From Asaia sp. W19 (GTDB taxonomy: Bacteria > Pseudomonadota > Alphaproteobacteria > Acetobacterales > Acetobacteraceae), in NCBI RefSeq assembly GCF_003994335.1, contig NZ_PNQZ01000015.1, positions 1 through 47,041 on the forward strand: a stretch of DNA of 47,041 bases. The letters are read 5' to 3'. Shown here piece after piece: positions 39,457 through 47,041 of this stretch; the first letter of the stretch is position 1; every line of letters begins with the position of its first letter. The notes below the pieces were generated by a model, which saw only the letters and a list, made by a program, of their open reading frames with translations, did not search any database and was not told the DNA's origin. A program made the position numbers and the translations under genes.

Positions 39457-39481
39457 ACGCCCCCATGGTTCGCCTTGGGGG
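39457..39481 (+). repeat. Second copy of the 25-bp hairpin, without T-tract
   Basis: Identical to 33478-33502, including the GCCCCCA/TGGGGG stem, but followed by ATAGGC rather than T residues. It lies at the right edge of the second cargo block, 50 bases before the lipoprotein gene. Confidence 0.85.
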
Positions 39482-39531
39482 ATAGGCAATGTCGTTGACA
39501 TAGCCCCTGCCCCAGCGCCAGAATCTCCCCC

Positions 39532-39915
39532 ATGAAATCCCCCCGTGCTCTGTTGCTTCTGGCGACATTCCCCCTCCTCAGCGGCTGCTACTTCCATAGC
39601 AAAAGCCCTGGCGAGACCGATGCGCGGTGCGTGAATCGTATGCTCGGCTCAACGCCTTTTACCGAGATCGCAGCGAAATGTGCCTCAGGCCCGATGACGG
39701 CGAGCGGGCTGCGGATGCTCGATGTATGGCAGGATGGCTATGCGACCAACGTCGCCGCCTCGCAGCACTGGCCCATGGTCATCCCCTCGCGTGAACAGAT
39801 CAAAGCGTATCTGGATGGCCGTTACGGTGTGGCGCCGGGCGGCTTCCGACCTCCCTCGGAGGAAAGCTGGGACAAGCACCTCATGGCTGTCGAGGCAGGT
39901 GAGAGTGCGTTCTGA
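39532..39915 (+). CDS. Phage lipoprotein A
   Basis: 127 residues. Signal peptide KSPRALLLLATFPLLSGC with LSGC lipobox, Cys19. The mature part begins YFHSKSPGETDARCVNRMLG and has two more cysteines. It shares the TDAxCV pattern with the next lipoprotein, so the two are probably paralogues. Located between tape measure and baseplate genes. Candidates are superinfection exclusion or a lysis/spanin-like role; neither is shown. Confidence 0.75.
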   Translation: MKSPRALLLLATFPLLSGCYFHSKSPGETDARCVNRMLGSTPFTEIAAKCASGPMTASGLRMLDVWQDGYATNVAASQHWPMVIPSREQIKAYLDGRYGVAPGGFRPPSEESWDKHLMAVEAGESAF

Positions 39916-40039
39916 TCCTGATTTCCTTGTACTGCATGGCCATATGGGATAGGGATGTGTGGTTCGTGAAAGACCTGCGCCCATCGCCAAATGCAGGCCG
40001 CCCGGACAATCGGGCCTCTCTGAATGACAGGCAAGTTCA

Positions 40040-40396
40040 ATGCTGAGATACCTTCCCCCTCTAGCACTTGCGGCGCTTCTCTCCGGCTGTGCTGGCCTGG
40101 GTCGCCTTCCGGGTACGACCGACGCCCAGTGCGTGCGCCAGCAAATGGCGCATGGCAGTTCAACGAATGGCACGCTGCCTTTCGACATGGCGGCCGGTCA
40201 CTGCATACAGGTGGCTGGACCTGACGGTGGGAGTATGGGCGGTCTTGGTGCACGGTATCAGCCACTCGATCTGCGGTCTGACCCGGAACTCCAACGCATG
40301 ATCGAAAGTCCTGCGCTCAACATCCCGGGATACCCCTACATTCCTAGCAACTCGTCGGCGCCGCCTGTCGGTAGGCGTTGGCAGTTGGTGCAGTAA
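40040..40396 (+). CDS. Phage lipoprotein B
   Basis: 118 residues. Signal peptide LRYLPPLALAALLSGC with lipobox Cys17. Mature part LGRLPGTTDAQCVRQQMAHG parallels lipoprotein A, then a Pro-rich C-terminus (GYPYIPSNSSAPPVG). An intrinsic terminator follows directly, so it ends a transcription unit. Function unknown. Confidence 0.75.
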   Translation: MLRYLPPLALAALLSGCAGLGRLPGTTDAQCVRQQMAHGSSTNGTLPFDMAAGHCIQVAGPDGGSMGGLGARYQPLDLRSDPELQRMIESPALNIPGYPYIPSNSSAPPVGRRWQLVQ

Positions 40397-40403
40397 TCTT
40401 TCA

Positions 40404-40426
40404 GGCCGCTTTCGAGCGGCTTTTTT
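40404..40426 (+). terminator. Intrinsic terminator before the baseplate genes
   Basis: GCCGCT-TTCG-AGCGGC with the stable UUCG tetraloop, then six T. It lies between lipoprotein B and the DNA-circulation gene in the same direction. Confidence 0.9.
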
Positions 40427-40438
40427 ATTGGACGCATC

Positions 40439-41359
40439 ATGGCGAACACGCTTCTGAACATCGAAACGATGCTCGGTTCCTTGTCGCGCCTCGGAGCGAC
40501 TGCGCCGGTAAGGATTGGTTCGTTAACCCTCACTGGCATGGAAGTGCCAAGCGGCGTCACGTTCGGCGGCCAGCAGCAAATTACCATCCATCGCCTACCG
40601 GGTGGCGATCGGGTGATCGATCTGGGCGGCAATGACCCCAACCGAATCGAGATGGAAGGTATCTTCCTTGGCCCTTCTGCCCAGACGCGCGCAGAGGCCT
40701 TGGCCAGGATAAGACGCGACGGACAACTCGTGCCCTTGCAGGTAGCAGGCTTGTCGATGCGTGTCTGGGTGCAGGCCTATCGCTACACCTACGAGGCAAA
40801 AGGCGCGATCTGCCGCTATTTCCTCGTGCTCGAGCTTCCCGGTGAGTCGGCGAACACGAATACCGTTTCCACCTCCGCACTTTCGCATCTGATTGGAGAC
40901 GACGCAACGAGCGCCTTGACCTCTATCACCAGCACGGTCGGCACGATTTCCCAGAGCGTCTCAAACTTTGCAGGGCAGGTGCAGACAGTCGTCGGCCAGG
41001 TTGCCCCTATCGCCAATCTGATCGGCGCTGGCGGCGCGTTGGCTCAGGTGTCTGACAAGCTGCAAATTGTACGAGGCGCGGCCACGGCCGGAACGAACCT
41101 GTCAGCCCTGCCGAGTGCCGCCTCATCCGTGATTGGTGGGCTGCAATCTGCTGAAAGCGGCCTGATGGATCTGGTCACACAGACCGGACAGAACATTGAG
41201 GGGATCACCCTCAACAATTCTGCCTCTCTTACCGCCCTTTCGCAGAACGCACAGCTGGCCAGCACGGCCGTTGATGCGGGCGGCGCCGTCAATCGGGCCG
41301 CGATCAACGCAGCAACCGCGACAAATGCGGCCATTCCCTCTCCCGCCGTTCATGGCTGA
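40439..41359 (+). CDS. Mu gpN-like DNA circularisation/tail protein
   Basis: 306 residues. The N-terminal 140 residues, including VPSGVTFGGQQQITIHRLPG and GNDPNRIEMEGIFLGPSAQT, match the Mu gpN-type family (tail/DNA circulation protein). The C-terminal part is Ser/Thr/Ala-rich helical. In Mu-like phages it is part of the distal tail or baseplate hub. It opens the baseplate series. Confidence 0.82.
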   Translation: MANTLLNIETMLGSLSRLGATAPVRIGSLTLTGMEVPSGVTFGGQQQITIHRLPGGDRVIDLGGNDPNRIEMEGIFLGPSAQTRAEALARIRRDGQLVPLQVAGLSMRVWVQAYRYTYEAKGAICRYFLVLELPGESANTNTVSTSALSHLIGDDATSALTSITSTVGTISQSVSNFAGQVQTVVGQVAPIANLIGAGGALAQVSDKLQIVRGAATAGTNLSALPSAASSVIGGLQSAESGLMDLVTQTGQNIEGITLNNSASLTALSQNAQLASTAVDAGGAVNRAAINAATATNAAIPSPAVHG

Positions 41360-41370
41360 TCGGGCGCACC

Positions 41371-41577
41371 ATGCAGACAATCCAGGTCACGGCGGCCGAT
41401 GTGTCGCTCTACCATGTGGCGGCCAGCCGGCTGAATGATGCCACGCAATGGTGGCGCATCGCCCAGCTGAACGGGATGACTGATCCCGACCTCACATGGC
41501 TCCTCTCACCTGTATCCCTGCAGCTACCCAACATCGATCCGACGCAGAATAGCGGTGTGCCAGGGCTTGCTTCATGA
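41371..41577 (+). CDS. LysM-like tail protein (gpX type)
   Basis: 68 residues. TIQVTAADVSLYHVAASRLN with DATQWWRIAQLNGM is a LysM fold like P2 gpX: a small hub or peptidoglycan-touching protein. ATGA overlap with the next gene. Size matches the family. Confidence 0.82.
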   Translation: MQTIQVTAADVSLYHVAASRLNDATQWWRIAQLNGMTDPDLTWLLSPVSLQLPNIDPTQNSGVPGLAS

Positions 41578-42746
41578 GTGAGACGATCACCGTTTCCGCA
41601 GGGCGCAGGATGGCCCGCAAGCCCAGGGCGCAAATTCTGGTCAATGGCCGCGCCGTCCCGGAAACGCGCCTCGAGCGGTTCGCACTTTCGCGAACGCGGT
41701 ACAGCCGGGCCGACACGGCAGAAATCAACCTTGCGGTTGATCGTGCGGCGCTTGCGAAGATCACCGGCAATTACTGGTTTGATCAGGCAGTCACATCCGG
41801 CACTGCGACCGCCGATACCGATGTGCAAATCCAGATGCGGGACGAGGCCACGGCCGGCGCGCAATGGGTGACGGTTTTCCAGGGCCTCATGGATCACGTC
41901 GAGTGGACCCCGACCGGTACCGCCCTTGTCGTCGAGTGCCGGGATTACCTCGCGAAACTGCTCGACCTGCGCGTGCAGGATGCGTGGCTGAACAAGACCG
42001 GAGCCGAACTCATGACGACGCTGATCTCGGCTGCTGGCCTCACGCCTCAGGTCTCCTTTCCCGCCAGCATGACCGGACAATACTGGCAGATCGAACACAA
42101 GCGTCTGTCACACAGCGCACATGGCCGCTTTCAGACGGCGTTCGATCTGGCCCGGTATATCGCCAATTCGGCGGGGTGCGACCTGTATGCTTCAGGCAAG
42201 ATAATCATCTGCAAGCCCTATCCGACCAGCAATGACGGTTCGGCGACGACACATACGCTGAAATATCAGGATTCCGGGCCGGACAAGGCGATCGTCTCCA
42301 ACGCCCTGTCATTGAGCTTCAAGCGTGACTACCAGATCGCCAAGGGCGTGGTCGTGCATGTCATGTCCTGGGACAGTCGGCAGAGGGCCAAGTTCGAGTT
42401 TTACTGGTCAGCGGAAGGCGGGTCGCCGAAGAAAGCTGCGAATGCTGGCACGCTGCACTCCTTCAAGGTGCCGGGCCGCTCGATGCAGGACGTGCAGAAC
42501 ACGGCCAAGCAGAAATACGATGAGATCGTGGCTCACGGGCGCGAAGTCCATATGACGATCCCTGGGCGCATTTCGCTTCAGCCGCGTGATTTCTTCACTC
42601 TGTCCGGCACCAACTCGACATGGGATGGCCAGAGCTACACGGTTGACGCTGTTTCGAGCACGTTCTCATGGGAGGGCGGCTTCGAGCAGGATGTGACGCT
42701 GCGAAATCGCGATGTGACACAGGACGAGGCTGCTGACGATGCATGA
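41574..42746 (+). CDS. Baseplate hub protein (Mu gpP / P2 gpD-like)
   Basis: 390 residues. RMARKPRAQILVNGRAVPET and RADTAEINLAVDR open the first hub domain. GRISLQPRDFFTLSGTNSTW and QSYTVDAVSSTFSWEGGFEQ near the C-terminus are typical of late-control-D/Mup44 hub proteins. It links tube and spike. Overlap with the next start by eight bases. Confidence 0.87.
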   Translation: MSETITVSAGRRMARKPRAQILVNGRAVPETRLERFALSRTRYSRADTAEINLAVDRAALAKITGNYWFDQAVTSGTATADTDVQIQMRDEATAGAQWVTVFQGLMDHVEWTPTGTALVVECRDYLAKLLDLRVQDAWLNKTGAELMTTLISAAGLTPQVSFPASMTGQYWQIEHKRLSHSAHGRFQTAFDLARYIANSAGCDLYASGKIIICKPYPTSNDGSATTHTLKYQDSGPDKAIVSNALSLSFKRDYQIAKGVVVHVMSWDSRQRAKFEFYWSAEGGSPKKAANAGTLHSFKVPGRSMQDVQNTAKQKYDEIVAHGREVHMTIPGRISLQPRDFFTLSGTNSTWDGQSYTVDAVSSTFSWEGGFEQDVTLRNRDVTQDEAADDA

Positions 42747-43398
42747 CGCAAGACAGATTGCCGCCGCTGCGAGCGGCATGATTGCCAAGACCGTGCATGG
42801 CATCATCGCCTCGATCGACCCGGTGAACCACGCCGCCAAGGTGCTTGTGCAACCGGAGGGGATCGAGAGCGGCTGGCTGCCAGTCGCTGCCTTGGCTGCC
42901 GGTGATATCCGGATTGCTCGTCTGCCGAATATTGGAGAGCATGTCCTGCTCATCCCGATCGAGGGCGATGCCGAGCATATGCAGATCAACGCCTTTCAAT
43001 ACGATACGGCCGTCACGCCCCCTGTTTCACCGCAGACAGGCAAGCCAGCCCAGGCCGGTGAATTGTTGATCATGGCCGGATGCGGCGCGCCGCCGTCTGG
43101 CGCGCAAACCGGTTCAGGTTCTCAGGCTGCAGGGGCCGCAACGCAAAACGCACCCTGGTGGCATATGACGCCGCAAGGCCTCTATTCCGGCACCGGGCAA
43201 ACGACCGAAACGATGACGAATGCGGGGCTGGTCTGGCGAATGGGGAGCGTGACGATGACGCTCGGGCCTTCAGGCCTGTCCATCACAGGGGGCACGGTCA
43301 CATCGGATCGAGACGTGCTGGCTGGCGGCATCAGCGGCAAGTCCCATATCCATACGAACGGCAATAACGGCGGCAATACGGGAGCGCCTGTTGCATGA
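42739..43398 (+). CDS. Baseplate spike protein (gpV / Mu gp45-like)
   Basis: 219 residues. An OB-fold N-terminus (VHGIIASIDPVNHAAKVLVQ) is followed by a beta-helix-like stretch and the tip motif SHIHTNGNNGGNTGAPV. The HxH pair binds iron at the spike tip in P2 gpV-like proteins. It punctures the outer membrane at contraction. Overlaps the next gene by four bases. Confidence 0.88.
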   Translation: MHDARQIAAAASGMIAKTVHGIIASIDPVNHAAKVLVQPEGIESGWLPVAALAAGDIRIARLPNIGEHVLLIPIEGDAEHMQINAFQYDTAVTPPVSPQTGKPAQAGELLIMAGCGAPPSGAQTGSGSQAAGAATQNAPWWHMTPQGLYSGTGQTTETMTNAGLVWRMGSVTMTLGPSGLSITGGTVTSDRDVLAGGISGKSHIHTNGNNGGNTGAPVA

Positions 43399-43757
43399 AG
43401 GCTATCTCACATTTCTGCGGTGGTGATCTGAACCTCGATACTGCCGGTGGTCTCGCTACGGTCAGCGGCGCGGATCAGACCAGGCAAGCCATTATAAGAC
43501 GGCTATGCACCAATCCTGGCGATTATATATGGCAGCCGAATTACGGCGCGGGCTTGCCGTCAAAGATCGGTTCACCCGCTAATCTCGGCGAGATACAGGC
43601 GCTTGTTGCTGAACAGATGGCACAGGAAGCGGCTGTCGATCAGACCCAGCCAATCCGTGTTACGGTCGATAACCCGAGCGTCGGCGTTTATATCTGCAAT
43701 ATCCAGTATGTGGACCTGGAAACGCAGTCCGTGCAGGCGCTTCAGGTCACGAATTAG
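43395..43757 (+). CDS. Baseplate wedge protein (Mu gp46 / gp25-like)
   Basis: 120 residues. The core TRQAIIRRLCTNPGDYIWQP and NYGAGLPSKIGSPANLGEIQ match the GPW/gp25-type wedge proteins, which start sheath polymerisation. The usual EPR motif region is not obvious. A terminator and about 100 bases separate it from the next gene. Confidence 0.82.
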   Translation: MKAISHFCGGDLNLDTAGGLATVSGADQTRQAIIRRLCTNPGDYIWQPNYGAGLPSKIGSPANLGEIQALVAEQMAQEAAVDQTQPIRVTVDNPSVGVYICNIQYVDLETQSVQALQVTN

Positions 43758-43816
43758 CTTGTACATAGCCACATGATATGAGATTTTCGGCAATCATGGC
43801 CCTGGCTGGCCAGGAG

Positions 43817-43840
43817 GCGTCCTTCGGGGCGCCTTTTTTG
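43817..43840 (+). terminator. Intrinsic terminator inside the baseplate operon
   Basis: GGCGTCC-TTCG-GGGCGCC, seven pairs including one G-U, with a T-tract. It stands just before the start of the baseplate J-like gene (43855), splitting wedge genes that are normally contiguous. Confidence 0.85.
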
Positions 43841-43854
43841 TTTCTGAGGCTTTG

Positions 43855-44979
43855 ATGGCGCTCTCGCTTCGCTCATTCACGACGACCGTTTCGACGGCTG
43901 TCACAGCGGCGCAGGGCGCGGCATCGTCGCTGCTCGATCTGTCAGTCGGAACGCCCGGCCGCGCGATCCTGGAATCAGTATCGGGCATGGGGCTGTGGCT
44001 GCAATCCGTCGCCCTACAGATCCTCACCCGCAACCGTCTCTCTACGTCTGAAGGCGAAGACGTTGACAGCTTCATTGCCGATTTTGGCCTGACACGCGAG
44101 CCCGGCGTTGCCGCAACGGGCAATATCCTGTTCTCGTCGTTTTCGCCTGCGACGGCCTCCGCTACGATCCCAGTTGGTGCGCTCGTGCTGACGATCTCCA
44201 ACATCAGCTACGCGGTCGTTGCAGACAGCACGAATGCCGCCTGGAACAATGCCGCCAACGGCTACATTCGCCCTGCTGGCGTTCAATCCCTGGCGCTGCC
44301 CGTGCAGTGCACGCAGACCGGTACGGCAGGCAATGCTTCCGCAGGTGCTATTTGCCTTCTCGGAACAGCCGTTTCCGGCATTGATACCGTTACGAACCCA
44401 GCCGCCCTTACGAATGGCGGTGACGGGCAAACCGACGCCGCAGTGCGTGCGGGGTTTGTGACATGGCTCAATTCCCTGAACCGCGCCACGCTTGCGGCGA
44501 TCGAGGGGGCGGTCGAGGCGATTGCCACCAACATCATGGTGCAAGGCGTTGAGAACGCTGACACAGCAGGCAATTTTCTGCCCGGCAACATCGTTCTGTA
44601 CGTGGATGATGGGTCCGGTGCCGTTTCAGACGCTTTGATTGCGCAGGCTTATGCGGTCGCGAACGAGTACCGCGCCTCGCCTGTCTCAATACAGGTCGTC
44701 AGGCCTTCGGTCTCGACCCCCACCGTGAGTATGACACTGACCCTGGCACCGAACAGCAATGCATCGTCGGTGCAAGCGCTGATAACCGCTGCGATCAGCG
44801 GATACTTTAATGCCCTGGATATCGGGCAAGGCGCAGTTTACTCGCGCCTGAGCGTTCTTGCCTACGGCGCCTCGTCATCTGTCGTTTCCATCTCGAACTT
44901 GCTGCTCAACGGCGGCACCTCCGACATTCCTGGGGAAACGGGCGTGGCCATCCGCGCCGGATCGGTGACCTATGGCTAG
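43855..44979 (+). CDS. Baseplate J-like protein (Mu gp47)
   Basis: 374 residues from ATG 43855. LDLSVGTPGRAILESVSGMG with SEGEDVDSFIADFGLTREPG, then GDGQTDAAVRAGFVTWLNSL, are landmarks of baseplate_J proteins, which form the wedge with the gp46- and gp48-like neighbours. The DNA before it carries a terminator; the stop overlaps the next gene by eight bases. Confidence 0.9.
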   Translation: MALSLRSFTTTVSTAVTAAQGAASSLLDLSVGTPGRAILESVSGMGLWLQSVALQILTRNRLSTSEGEDVDSFIADFGLTREPGVAATGNILFSSFSPATASATIPVGALVLTISNISYAVVADSTNAAWNNAANGYIRPAGVQSLALPVQCTQTGTAGNASAGAICLLGTAVSGIDTVTNPAALTNGGDGQTDAAVRAGFVTWLNSLNRATLAAIEGAVEAIATNIMVQGVENADTAGNFLPGNIVLYVDDGSGAVSDALIAQAYAVANEYRASPVSIQVVRPSVSTPTVSMTLTLAPNSNASSVQALITAAISGYFNALDIGQGAVYSRLSVLAYGASSSVVSISNLLLNGGTSDIPGETGVAIRAGSVTYG

Positions 44980-45601
44980 ACCGGGCAATGTGTCGCAAGG
45001 ACAGTTCGCAAGTAGGCTGCGGGCGCTGCTTCCAGCGGGGTGGTTCCCCGGCGCGCCCAGCGAGGCCGAAGCCGAACAAGCGCCGGTCCTCAACGGCATG
45101 TTGCAGGGTATCGCTTCGGTGTTTTCTTGGGTCTGGGGGCAACTTCAGGGCGCCTACGATCAGCAACGCCTTGCGACCGCGACTGGCGGAATGCTTGACA
45201 TCTACGCCGAGGACTTCTTCGGCGAGGCGCTTCCCCGCTATACAGGCGAGAGCGACGACGATTATCGCGCCCGCATAAAAGCCGCCCTCTTCCCTACTTT
45301 GGGCACCAGGCAGTCTCTTGAGCGTGCGCTTGCGGCCAATTGGGAAGTAGGCTGGCGCGTTGTCGAGCCCCGGAATGCAGCAGACACCAAGGGATATGGT
45401 TCTGCGGCCACGCCCGGGGCTGGCGGCGGTTACGGGTACGCTGTCTCCGATCTCCGCTACGGGACACGGCTCACGCCATTCCAGGGCTTCGTACTCCTGA
45501 GCGACAATTCTGTTTCCACACCACCCTCAAACGTACTCACCGGGATCGAAGAGATCCGGGCGGGCGGTGTTGTAATCTGGGTTGGCAACGCTGCTTCCTG
45601 A
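44972..45601 (+). CDS. Baseplate protein (Mu gp48 / YmfQ-like, DUF2313)
   Basis: 209 residues. FASRLRALLPAGWFPGAPSE and DIYAEDFFGEALPRYTGESD, then DDYRARIKAALFPTLGTRQS, match the DUF2313 tail family. It attaches fibres to the baseplate. Its Gly-rich middle (ATPGAGGGYGYAVSDLRYGT) is a flexible link. Confidence 0.87.
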   Translation: MARPGNVSQGQFASRLRALLPAGWFPGAPSEAEAEQAPVLNGMLQGIASVFSWVWGQLQGAYDQQRLATATGGMLDIYAEDFFGEALPRYTGESDDDYRARIKAALFPTLGTRQSLERALAANWEVGWRVVEPRNAADTKGYGSAATPGAGGGYGYAVSDLRYGTRLTPFQGFVLLSDNSVSTPPSNVLTGIEEIRAGGVVIWVGNAAS

Positions 45602-45615
45602 CACAAGGAAATCCC

Positions 45616-47041
45616 ATGGATCGGAAGATCATCTACCCCGGCCAGATTCCGATGGTCGAGGACCAGCTTCAGGCTGCCCGCTTCACACAAATCAGCGTCG
45701 GGCGTTTGGCTGGCGCGCTCTATGATGAGAGCGGGACTGGCGCGAGCGGCTTAGCCTGTACGCCCGGGTCCGGGTTATCAGTTACGATTTCACCTGGCCA
45801 GATAACCCAGCCTGGTACGATTGACGCCACCGCTTTCGGAGTGCTGCCTGCCTCAGCAAGTGCACTGCCGCGCCAGTACATTCTGGCTGACCCGGTAAAT
45901 ATTGCCATTCCCGGAGCGGGCGCGACGTATGTCGTTTATGGAACACCGGGTACGACCGACACGGCAAATGCCGTCCTGCCGTATTATAACTCCGCCAACC
46001 CGGCGCAGACCTTTGCCGGCACGTCAAACAGCGGCCAGACCCAGCCAACCGTGCGTACTGATGCGGTTACTATAGGAATCGCTGCGTCAGTCCCTGGCGG
46101 AAGCATTCCACTTTGGAGCATTGTCGTTCCAAGTGGTGCGACAGCGATTACATCGGCGATGATCTCGGCCGCGTCTGGTGCGCCGCTTTATCCGAGCCTT
46201 CGCCGGCTCGCTATGAGGATCGTCGCGCCATTCAATGCTGCTCTGGCCGCCGCATTCGGCGGCTACCCCTCCAAAACGATCGTCGCCGACCCCACCACCA
46301 CCGGCCTCTTCTGGGTATCCACCGCCGACAACAACCTGATCACACCCGGTGAGTCTGGCGCGTCGTGGGTCAATCTGTTCGCAGGACTGGCGACCGAGAC
46401 GTATGCGGCACAATTTAACCCCGGTCGTTATCTCAATACGACCGTCATTACATCGTCCCAGACTTACACAGTCCCGGCTGGCGTCTATAAAATTCGTGTT
46501 CGCCTCCAGGCGGCGGGCGGGGCGGCTGGGGGGAGCGCTGATAACACCGGCGGCAATGGATCTTCCTGCGCTTCAAGCGGTGGCGCGGGTGCCTATGTAG
46601 AGGCGATCTTCCCCGTCACTCCTGGTCAGCAGATCCCGATCAGCATCGGCGTTGGTGGCGTTGGTGTGACTGGCAAGGCGGGCGGGACCGGAGGCGCCAC
46701 CACATTCGGCCCGTTTGGCTCGTTTGCTGCGCTCTCATGCCCCGGTGGGCTTGGCGGCTATGCCGGAACACAAACATCCTCCAGCGCTGCGTCGTCAATT
46801 CCGGGATGCCCTGGCAATGGACCGCCGAGCGGCCCGAATATCGTTTACGCGGTTGCTGCAGCGGGCGGTTTGCCCGGTGTCGCTGTACTGGGAACAGCCG
46901 CTGCTCCCCCTGGTAGCAACAGCCCTATGGGTGCGGGTGGGGCCGGTATCACTGGCTATAATGGCAGCACATCGCAGCCGGGCGGGAACGCGGGCGGCTG
47001 GGGCGGAGGCGGCGGCGCTCATGCGAACCAGCAAGCAGCCC
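45616..47041 (+). CDS. Tail fibre / receptor-binding protein (partial)
   Basis: 475 codons before the window ends. The N-terminus MDRKIIYPGQIPMVEDQLQA attaches to the baseplate. Residues 20-160 are beta-rich and are typical of fibre shafts. The last 140 residues are full of glycine-rich loops (for example AAGGAAGGSADNTGGNGSS, VGGVGVTGKAGGTGGATTFG), like the polyglycine loops that form adhesin tips. It should determine host recognition. The C-terminus and any chaperone lie outside the window. Confidence 0.87.
   Translation, partial: MDRKIIYPGQIPMVEDQLQAARFTQISVGRLAGALYDESGTGASGLACTPGSGLSVTISPGQITQPGTIDATAFGVLPASASALPRQYILADPVNIAIPGAGATYVVYGTPGTTDTANAVLPYYNSANPAQTFAGTSNSGQTQPTVRTDAVTIGIAASVPGGSIPLWSIVVPSGATAITSAMISAASGAPLYPSLRRLAMRIVAPFNAALAAAFGGYPSKTIVADPTTTGLFWVSTADNNLITPGESGASWVNLFAGLATETYAAQFNPGRYLNTTVITSSQTYTVPAGVYKIRVRLQAAGGAAGGSADNTGGNGSSCASSGGAGAYVEAIFPVTPGQQIPISIGVGGVGVTGKAGGTGGATTFGPFGSFAALSCPGGLGGYAGTQTSSSAASSIPGCPGNGPPSGPNIVYAVAAAGGLPGVAVLGTAAAPPGSNSPMGAGGAGITGYNGSTSQPGGNAGGWGGGGGAHANQQAA

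Overview
The window is almost entirely one temperate-phage genome (a prophage, or a free phage genome) cut at both ends. It opens inside a minus-strand exonuclease gene and closes inside a tail-fibre gene. The host looks alphaproteobacterial, most likely Acetobacteraceae. The reasons are a GapR-family (DUF2312) protein, a GcrA-like zinc/HTH protein, GC-rich core genes and a Hint-domain surface protein of the kind common in acetic acid bacteria. This host call is inference. No 16S rRNA, tRNA, integrase, transposase or lysis gene is visible.

Layout. (1) 1-3823, minus: a tightly overlapping left early operon ending in YqaJ exonuclease, RecT annealase and a DnaQ-like exonuclease. (2) 3824-6377: a lambda-type immunity region. 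It has two left operator sites, an intrinsic terminator, a two-gene module where rexAB sits in lambda, a LexA/CI-type repressor, three right operator sites and a Cro-like gene. (3) 6374-11787: right early operon with small HTH proteins, GapR, RusA resolvase, an O-like replication protein carrying iterons inside its gene, and a P-like helicase-loader candidate. (4) 11750-14968: accessory genes (lipoprotein, membrane proteins, an AT-rich membrane gene with a hexamer repeat) and a late-regulator candidate. (5) 15000-22969: terminase, portal, scaffold, capsid and connector genes. (6) 23034-26220: sheath, tube, tail chaperones with a -1 frameshift, and a gp10-like protein. (7) 26221-33477: a cargo block between the gp10-like gene and the tape measure gene. 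It holds a secreted zincin, a membrane-anchored protein, a P22 immI-like antirepressor module and a Hint protein. (8) 33532-36031: small membrane protein and tape measure. (9) 36114-39394: a second cargo block with a DUF4145-like protein, HicAB and a Panacea-type toxin-antitoxin pair. (10) 39532-47041: two related lipoproteins, then a Mu-like baseplate series and a glycine-rich tail fibre.

How it fits together. The phage combines lambda-style control and replication with a contractile Mu/P2-like tail. CI binding at five GTGCG-N7-CGCAC sites would hold both early promoters off. The immI-like module would add a second, antirepressor-based switch. Several intrinsic terminators lie inside the late region, which implies an antiterminator or internal late promoters. 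Cargo genes are concentrated at the edges of core tail genes, and twice they lie next to a truncated second copy of a phage gene. The best candidates for an undescribed system are the rex-position pair (3944-5250), the Panacea pair with a small membrane protein (38528-39394), and the secreted zincin plus anchored protein inserted in the tail operon.
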